Translations under genes and position numbers: made by a program
In this document: positions 58,334 through 64,000 of the stretch, one piece after another
How positions within the stretch are numbered: position 1 is the first letter of the stretch
Layout of the letters: the number at the start of each line of letters is the position of its first letter
From: Rickettsia typhi
GTDB lineage: Bacteria; Pseudomonadota; Alphaproteobacteria; Rickettsiales; Rickettsiaceae
Length of the DNA: 64,000 nt
Assembly (NCBI GenBank): GCA_945875975.1
Contig: CAMCMD010000005.1
Coordinates: 1 to 64,000 of the forward strand
Reading direction: 5' to 3'
Notes under the pieces: model-generated
Told to the model about the DNA's origin: nothing
The model's database searches: none
What the model saw: only the letters and a program-made list of their open reading frames with translations

Positions 58334-60571
58334 TTAGTTGAAATACTTGCGTTCTTTTACATCAGCCTCAGGAGCTGATTCTACAGTTTTACTTTTCCAT
58401 TTTTTTGCACCATCTCTCTTTTCACTTTTGTCATCTTTAGACTCAGTTCGGGGTGCACGTACTTCTTTATCTGCTCTTTGTTCTTTAGGCGGAGAGACTT
58501 CAGCGTCCACGTTCTTGATTGTAAGTTTTGCTTTTCCACGATCAAAGCCAATAAGTTTAACTCTTACTTTTTGACCTTCAGACAAAACGCCTGCAACGGA
58601 CTCTATTCTCTCTTGAGCAATTTCACTAATGTGAACAAAACCATCACGACTACCTAAGTAATTAACAAAAGCACCAGCATCAAGAATCTTAACAACAGTA
58701 CCTTCAAAGATATCACCAATATCAGGATCTATAGCAATTTCCTTAACCCTCTGTACCGCAGCTTCTAATTTATCCTTACCAACTGCAGAAACTGAAACTA
58801 ACCCGTCGTCGGTGATGTCTATCTTAGCACCAGTAGTGTCACAAATTTCTCTGATAACCTTACCACCTTGACCGATAATTTCACGAATTTTATCTTTAGG
58901 AACCATGAAAGATTCAATTATCGGAGCATTGCTGCTGATCGAAGAATTCGAAACAATAGCCCCAGCCATTTTATTCAGAATGTGAATACGACCATGCTTA
59001 GCTTGATCTAAAGCCTTTTCCATAATTTCGAAAGTAATACCGGCTACTTTAATATCCATTTGAAGAGCCGTTACTCCATCACTGCTACCCGCAACTTTGA
59101 AATCCATATCGCCAAGATAATCCTCATCTGCAATAATATCCGAAAGAACGATAAACTGATCTCCTTCTTTAATAAGACCCATAGCAATCCCTGAAATAGC
59201 TGCTTTCATTGGAACTCCAGCATCCATCATCGCCATAGAACCTCCACAAACAGTTGCCATTGATGATGAACCGTTTGATTCAGATATTTCAGATACGACT
59301 CTTATCGTGTATGGGAATTCCGCCTTAGTTGGCAGGGCTCTTTTTAGAGCTCTCCACGCAAGTTTACCATGACCAATTTCACGTCTAGAAGGAGCCCTAA
59401 GAGGAGAAGCTTCACCAACAGAGTACGGAGGAAATAAATAATTTAATAAGAATCTCTCTTTATATTCTCCTTCAATACAATCAATTATTTGCTCATCTTG
59501 ACCAGTACCCAGGGTTGTTGTAACAATCCCTTGAGTTTCTCCTCTAGTGAAAAGTGCTGATCCATGTGTACCTGGAAATAGTGTCACTTCACATTCAATT
59601 TGTCTGATTTCATCAGCTAATCTCCCGTCAATTCTAACCTTTTTTTCCAGTGTGTTGGCTCTTAAAACTTCAGCTTTAACATCAGATAAAGCAAAATCAA
59701 TTTGCATGTGCGTATATTGCCCCTCCGCCGTGAATTTTTCAATCATTTTGCTTGAAATTTCATGAATAGCAGTATAACGCTCTTGCTTTGTTTTAATTGC
59801 AAACGCTTTAGTAATATCGTCTTTGGTTAACTTACGGAGGTCATCTTTAAGTGACGCAGGGAAAAGCTCTGTAGTCTTCCATGCTGGTTTACCAGCCGCA
59901 ACTTTCAATTCCTCTATAAGTTTAATTACAGGCTTCAAAGCCTCATGACCAAATCTTACCGCATCAAGCATTTGTTGCTCAGTCAAGAAGTCGGCTTCAG
60001 ACTCAACCATCATTACTGAATCTTTGGTACCAGCTATAATTAAATCTAGCTTACTGTCTGCCATTTCTTCACAGGTTGGGTTTAATACGAATTTACCCTC
60101 AATCATCCCTACTCTGCTTGCAGCAACTATATCAAGATATGGCACACCTGAAATTGCAAGTGCAGCGGAAGCCCCAATCAATGCCAAAATATCAGGAGTG
60201 TGACTTGAATCAAAAGAGTGAACTGTACACAAAATTTGTGTTTCATTAAAGAATCCCTCATGAAATAACGGCCTAATCGTTCTATCAATTAGCCTGGAGA
60301 CCAAAATTTCTTTTTCTGACCCTCTCCCTTCACGTTTAAAAAAACCGCCAGGAATTCTGCCTGCAGCATGAGATTTTTCTTGATAGTTAACAGTCAAAGG
60401 AAAGAAATTCATTCCTGGATTCGGAGCTTTGGCCGATACCACAGTACATTGCACCACGCTATTACCCATTTTTACCATGACAGCACCATCAGCTTGACGA
60501 GCAATCTTACCAGTAGATAGTTCTAGAGTTACACCATTCCAAATGGTTTGTTTTTTTACTTCGTTAAACAT
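58334..60571 (-). CDS. pnp: Polyribonucleotide nucleotidyltransferase
   Basis: 745 residues. Two RNase PH domains (the second with RAPSRREIGHGKLAWRALKRALP and SSMATVCGGSMAMMDAGVP), KH domain IREIIGQGGKVIREICDTTGAKIDI (about 562-587), S1 domain GDIFEGTVVKILDAGAFVNYLGSRDGFVHISEIA (about 627-660), and a charged, lysine-rich tail. It degrades mRNA 3' to 5' using phosphate. Downstream of rpsO with a 286-base leader containing a stable hairpin, as in the classical autoregulated rpsO-pnp arrangement. Confidence 0.97.
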   Translation of the reverse strand: MFNEVKKQTIWNGVTLELSTGKIARQADGAVMVKMGNSVVQCTVVSAKAPNPGMNFFPLTVNYQEKSHAAGRIPGGFFKREGRGSEKEILVSRLIDRTIRPLFHEGFFNETQILCTVHSFDSSHTPDILALIGASAALAISGVPYLDIVAASRVGMIEGKFVLNPTCEEMADSKLDLIIAGTKDSVMMVESEADFLTEQQMLDAVRFGHEALKPVIKLIEELKVAAGKPAWKTTELFPASLKDDLRKLTKDDITKAFAIKTKQERYTAIHEISSKMIEKFTAEGQYTHMQIDFALSDVKAEVLRANTLEKKVRIDGRLADEIRQIECEVTLFPGTHGSALFTRGETQGIVTTTLGTGQDEQIIDCIEGEYKERFLLNYLFPPYSVGEASPLRAPSRREIGHGKLAWRALKRALPTKAEFPYTIRVVSEISESNGSSSMATVCGGSMAMMDAGVPMKAAISGIAMGLIKEGDQFIVLSDIIADEDYLGDMDFKVAGSSDGVTALQMDIKVAGITFEIMEKALDQAKHGRIHILNKMAGAIVSNSSISSNAPIIESFMVPKDKIREIIGQGGKVIREICDTTGAKIDITDDGLVSVSAVGKDKLEAAVQRVKEIAIDPDIGDIFEGTVVKILDAGAFVNYLGSRDGFVHISEIAQERIESVAGVLSEGQKVRVKLIGFDRGKAKLTIKNVDAEVSPPKEQRADKEVRAPRTESKDDKSEKRDGAKKWKSKTVESAPEADVKERKYFN

Positions 60572-60791
60572 TAAATATATTCCTAAATTTTATTTGCAAT
60601 TATTTACTATAGCCATTCAAATCCACTACGAGATATAGCGAGCTCCAGAAATGGACTATTTTTATCCCGAAGCATACTAACATGAAATTGTAAAAAAGAA
60701 ATGATAAAAGTCATTTTTGGTGAGGCATAAATCAACAATCATTGCTTTTGTTACCAAGTAGCTAAGCCTTGGCAAAGAGCCTATTGAGAGC

Positions 60792-60840
60792 AAGAAGACC
60801 ATGCTGAACCAAATTCTTTATGGTCTTCTTCTAGAATAAA
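60792..60840 (-). promoter_or_regulatory. 11-bp hairpin in the rpsO-pnp intergenic region
   Basis: AAGAAGACCAT (60792-60802) and ATGGTCTTCTT (60830-60840) are exact complements, loop 27 bases, 18 bases after the rpsO stop. It may partly terminate rpsO or serve as a double-stranded RNA processing site in the pnp leader. The remaining bases to 60572 show no other element. Confidence 0.6.
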
Positions 60841-60857
60841 TCAAAAGTAGAAGGAGA

Positions 60858-61127
60858 TTATTTTCTTAAGTTTAATCTGCCGATTAACTGTATATATCTA
60901 TCTAGGCTACGTTTCTTTAGGTAAGTCAGCAAACTACGTCTACGACCAACTAATATAAGCAAACCTCTTCTCGAAGAGAAGTCTTTATGATTTTCCTTTA
61001 AATGGGCAGTTAAGTTATTTATCCTTTCTGACAAAACGGCACACTGCACCTCTACTGAACCAGTATCACTTTCAGTTGTAGCATATTCTTTTATGAGCTC
61101 TGTTTTACGCTCTTGCATTATCGACAT
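60858..61127 (-). CDS. rpsO: 30S ribosomal protein S15
   Basis: 89 residues, exact usual length. [53 protein letters not shown] is the S15 core that binds 16S rRNA. The gene sits in the order truB-rpsO-pnp, with 2 bases after truB. Confidence 0.97.
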   Translation of the reverse strand: MSIMQERKTELIKEYATTESDTGSVEVQCAVLSERINNLTAHLKENHKDFSSRRGLLILVGRRRSLLTYLKKRSLDRYIQLIGRLNLRK

Positions 61128-61129
61128 CT

Positions 61130-62032
61130 TTACTCTCCATTATCTAAATTAAACACTCTCGAAGATTTAAAGTTATTTGAGTTCAAGCTCCCAATGGCAA
61201 CTATATTACCATTATTTCTTACCCAAACTAATTCAAAATTTTGCTCAGTGTCAAACTGACAAGCCTGGCCAAAGCGAATTTTTTGAGTTTGATAGTCACT
61301 TGCCTCAAGTACCGGGATGTCGTCTAGTACAGCTTCAATCTTCAAGCACTTTTCCTGTAGGAGTATTTTCGCCTCCTCTAGGACTGTTTGCGAATAACTG
61401 GAAATATCAACCGCAGTTTGCGCATCAAACATTCCAACTCTTGTGCGCCGCAATTCTACCACAAATCCCAAACTTTGCAAGGATAAAGAAATATCTTCCG
61501 CCAGCGTACGAATGTAAGTACCTTTGGAGCATTCACAAACATAGCTAGCAGTGCTATATTCTTGAGAATAGCCTGTGCACTGTAATGCATATATTTCTAT
61601 AGCACGCTTGGTCAGCTTCACTTCTTTTCCTTCACGAGCAAGTTTATATGCTCTCTGGCCATTAACCTTCAATGCTGAGTAAGCGGGAGGAACTTGCTCT
61701 ATAAGCCCAAGGAATTTTGCACATACAAAATGACACTCACTTTCTTGCGGTATGTATGATGATGTTGCAATTACTTTACCAGAACTATCCGCAGTATCTG
61801 TTTGTGCACCAAATTTAATAGTAAATTCATACTGTTTTTTAGCATCTATTAAGATATTAACTAGCTTAGTAGCCTCACCTAAGGCGATAGGCAATACCCC
61901 TTCCGCCTCAACATCAAGCGTTCCGGTGTGGCCTACTTTTGTCCCTTTAAAAATCCTCTTTACCAATGCCACTGCTTTTGCTGAGCTAATGTTTCGAGGT
62001 TTATATATGTTTAGCCAACAATTCATTTGCAA
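61130..62032 (-). CDS. truB: tRNA pseudouridine-55 synthase
   Basis: 300 residues. Catalytic Asp40 is in [26 protein letters not shown], with the family RNA-binding [34 protein letters not shown] and [14 protein letters not shown]. It makes pseudouridine 55 in the T loop. Start overlaps the queH stop by 10 bases. A second Met at residue 3 is also possible. Confidence 0.96.
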   Translation of the reverse strand: MQMNCWLNIYKPRNISSAKAVALVKRIFKGTKVGHTGTLDVEAEGVLPIALGEATKLVNILIDAKKQYEFTIKFGAQTDTADSSGKVIATSSYIPQESECHFVCAKFLGLIEQVPPAYSALKVNGQRAYKLAREGKEVKLTKRAIEIYALQCTGYSQEYSTASYVCECSKGTYIRTLAEDISLSLQSLGFVVELRRTRVGMFDAQTAVDISSYSQTVLEEAKILLQEKCLKIEAVLDDIPVLEASDYQTQKIRFGQACQFDTEQNFELVWVRNNGNIVAIGSLNSNNFKSSRVFNLDNGE

Positions 62033-62673
62033 TCGGAAATGGTATAGAACTCTTCACCAATAGCAATTTCTTGACGATTATTTTGTTTGCGCCAATTATT
62101 TGTATCCCGAAGAGAATAAATGCACCCACAATATTCTTGTTTATAAAATTCTTCTTCTTTTGCAAGTTCATACATCCTCGCTCCGCCGCCATCTTTTCGC
62201 CAATTATATGTCCAGTAAGTAACCCCGGGATAATGAGAAGCTGAACGAATACCGCTATCGTTAATTTGCTCCATATTCTTCCACCTAGATATACCAAGAG
62301 AGCTAGTAATTACTTTAAAATCATGCTCATGAGCATAAAGCGCAGTTCTCTCAAATCGCATGTCAAAGCACATAGTGCATCTGGCCCCTCTTTCTGGCTC
62401 TTTCTCCATTCCTTTAGCTCTGGCAAACCAATTTTGCATGTCGTAATCCGCATCTATGAAGGCTAATCCTAACTTATCTGCAAAACGAATATTTTCCTTC
62501 TTACGAATTTCATATTCCTTTTTAGGGTGAATATTAGGGTTATAGAAAAATATGGTAAGATCTATTCCAGACTCAGCCATTTTTTCAATTAGAGGCCCAG
62601 AACATGGAGCGCAACAAGAATGCATCAGCACTTTTGTTTGACCATGTGGAACCTCAAATAATGTATCATTCAT
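62023..62673 (-). CDS. queH: Epoxyqueuosine reductase QueH
   Basis: 216 residues, DUF208 family. Cysteines for the iron-sulfur and metal sites: C20-C21-x2-C24 ([12 protein letters not shown]) and C99-x2-C102 ([10 protein letters not shown]), with [15 protein letters not shown] between. QueH catalyses the last step of queuosine synthesis in tRNA anticodons and replaces the unrelated QueG. It overlaps both neighbours by a few bases, so it is cotranscribed with the MFS gene and truB. Confidence 0.93.
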   Translation of the reverse strand: MNDTLFEVPHGQTKVLMHSCCAPCSGPLIEKMAESGIDLTIFFYNPNIHPKKEYEIRKKENIRFADKLGLAFIDADYDMQNWFARAKGMEKEPERGARCTMCFDMRFERTALYAHEHDFKVITSSLGISRWKNMEQINDSGIRSASHYPGVTYWTYNWRKDGGGARMYELAKEEEFYKQEYCGCIYSLRDTNNWRKQNNRQEIAIGEEFYTISDCK

Positions 62674-63928
62674 GTATTACATCATCAGATAAATTGTTCC
62701 TGTATGTTTCTTTATAAAAATACAGCGTGCATAAACAAAATAACGCTAGACCACTTAAGTAGTAGGCTAGAGAAATTTGTTGACCAGTATATTTGTGCAA
62801 AAACGCGCCTACCATCGGAGCTGTACCACCAAAAATAGCCGCACTTAAATTATAGGAAATGGCCACACCTGTAAATCTGACTCTAGTTGGAAACAACTCT
62901 ACAAGAAGTGTTGGCACAGGACCCATATAAACCCCAACTATACCAGCAAAAATAATTTGTGACAATACAGCGACTACATAATTCATCGAATGCAGAGCCA
63001 AAAATATAGGGTATATTGATATTACCAGAACAACGCTTGCCCATACTATCACTGGCTTCCTACCGATTTTGTCTGACAAATAAGCAGAAAGAGAAAATAT
63101 TATACTCATACTAACTAAAATTAATGCGCACGTTATGGTACTTTGATTTTTCTCATACCCTAGTGTGTCCATATAATTTTTAATGAATACCGTAGTTGTA
63201 TAAAAGGGTGCCGTAACATTGATGTAAACTGCCATGGCAATTAATACCTCTCTCCAATATTTACAAAGAGTCTCTCTAAGAGGAGTCCGAGAAAGCATCC
63301 CTTGAGCTTTTGCAGCTTGGTATAATGGACTCTCTGCAAGGTGAGACCTAATGTATAAACCAACAAAACCTATAAATAAACCAGCAATAAATGGTATTCT
63401 CCAGCCCCAAGATAATAAGCTTTCTTCTGACAAAAAATACGTAAAGCCTTGCGCAACTATAAGACCCAGAAGCATCCCTAAGCACATACTAACGAAAGCA
63501 GCACTACCAGCCAAACCTCTTTTATCTGCCGAGGAATGCTCAACTATATAGGCAATACAACCGCTAAACTCTCCCCCAAGAGAAAATCCCTGAAGCAGTC
63601 TAATGATTACAAGAATTATAGGCGCCGCGAGGCCTATAGCGTCATAAGATGGCAACAACCCTATACCCGCAGTAGGAACTGCCATAAGCATAATTCCTAT
63701 TACTAGAGCCATTCTTCTGCCCAATCTGTCACCTATTTGGCCAAAAATAATACCTCCCAACGGCCGCACCACAAACCCAGCAGCAAACACTGCAAAAGTA
63801 AGTATCTCGACAAACTCAGTTTTGGGGAAAAATTTCAATCCAATAATGTAGGCAAATTGCGCGTATAGCGCATAATCATACCATTCAAGAGCATTTCCGA
63901 TCATCCCAGAAATCACAACTTTTTTCAT
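62666..63928 (-). CDS. MFS transporter of the ProP/metabolite-proton symporter type
   Basis: 420 residues, twelve helices. The opening [20 protein letters not shown], the helix 2-3 loop [17 protein letters not shown] and the second-half [14 protein letters not shown] are typical of the ProP/ShiA branch, which rickettsiae carry in many copies. It likely imports osmolytes or carboxylates by proton symport; the substrate cannot be set. Stop overlaps queH by 8 bases. Confidence 0.88.
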   Translation of the reverse strand: MKKVVISGMIGNALEWYDYALYAQFAYIIGLKFFPKTEFVEILTFAVFAAGFVVRPLGGIIFGQIGDRLGRRMALVIGIMLMAVPTAGIGLLPSYDAIGLAAPIILVIIRLLQGFSLGGEFSGCIAYIVEHSSADKRGLAGSAAFVSMCLGMLLGLIVAQGFTYFLSEESLLSWGWRIPFIAGLFIGFVGLYIRSHLAESPLYQAAKAQGMLSRTPLRETLCKYWREVLIAMAVYINVTAPFYTTTVFIKNYMDTLGYEKNQSTITCALILVSMSIIFSLSAYLSDKIGRKPVIVWASVVLVISIYPIFLALHSMNYVVAVLSQIIFAGIVGVYMGPVPTLLVELFPTRVRFTGVAISYNLSAAIFGGTAPMVGAFLHKYTGQQISLAYYLSGLALFCLCTLYFYKETYRNNLSDDVIHE

Positions 63929-63966
63929 TAACCACCCCAGTTTTTTTTAATTACATCTATACCTTA

Positions 63967-64000
63967 CATAGAGAGATCATAATATTATGATCTCTCTATG
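63967..64000. terminator. 34-base perfect palindrome at the right edge
   Basis: CATAGAGAGATCATAAT (63967-63983) and its exact complement (63984-64000) form a 17-bp symmetric element that reaches the window edge. It may be a bidirectional terminator or, as there is no loop, an operator or cruciform site; what follows is not visible. Confidence 0.5.

Overview
The window reads as a chromosomal segment of an obligately intracellular alphaproteobacterium of the order Rickettsiales. The sequence is AT-rich. It carries a rickettsial 17 kDa-type surface lipoprotein, an IalB-type invasion-associated protein, a ProP-like MFS transporter, a valyl-tRNA synthetase of archaeal type, the coxB-coxA-ctaB order, and aspC followed by DUF374, waaA, lpxK and lpxL. 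Because it keeps lipid A/Kdo genes and a class A penicillin-binding protein, a lineage with an LPS-bearing envelope (Rickettsiaceae or a relative that kept LPS) fits better than Anaplasma/Wolbachia types. Genus cannot be fixed from sequence alone.

Layout. 0-5 kb: minus-strand exported proteins (a hydrolase relic, two degenerate HAD/DUF2608-like proteins), mlaA-mlaC for outer-membrane lipid asymmetry, and a TPR methyltransferase. 5-10 kb: a plus-strand operon for an aminotransferase and lipid A/Kdo synthesis. 10-17 kb: a hydrolase, valS, ubiA, a BAX-inhibitor-like protein, a CinA-like protein and a murU-amgK cell-wall recycling pair. 18-28.6 kb: an unusual concentration of Clp genes (clpP-clpX, clpA, clpB) with rplM-rpsI, tRNA-Met, rpiB and an NlpD-like lipoprotein. 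28.8-40.65 kb: an accessory block with a lipase-like candidate effector, a LuxR-type regulator, a winged-helix regulator, two proteins of unknown function, an AsmA-like protein and a split ADP-forming acyl-CoA synthetase/GNAT gene. Insertion-element end-like sequences (GCTCTGTTGCA and variants) occur at both margins and inside it. 40.7-49.9 kb: ABC-2 permease, miaB, mrcA, exported carbonic anhydrase and cytochrome oxidase genes. 50-52 kb: a kinase-like candidate effector split by a frame change, and an IS630 relic. 52-64 kb: ialB, tRNA-Val, a membrane sulfatase-fold transferase, zinc/metal genes (znuBC and a CDF exporter), 17 kDa antigen, tadA, the pnp-rpsO-truB-queH block and an MFS transporter.

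How it fits together. Most genes maintain the envelope (Mla, lipid A/Kdo, PBP1A, AmgK/MurU, NlpD-like, AsmA), proteostasis (ClpXP, ClpA, ClpB), translation (valS, rplM, rpsI, rpsO, tRNA modification by MiaB, TadA, TruB and QueH) and respiration (CoxAB, CtaB, UbiA). The accessory block and the 50-52 kb region contain host-interaction candidates, decayed genes and repeat remnants, as expected of a reductive genome that still acquires DNA. The features most worth follow-up are the family of short GCTCTGTTGCA-ended repeats, the LuxR-type regulator without a visible synthase, the divergent regulator with two strong dyads facing an unknown membrane protein, and the split kinase-like effector.
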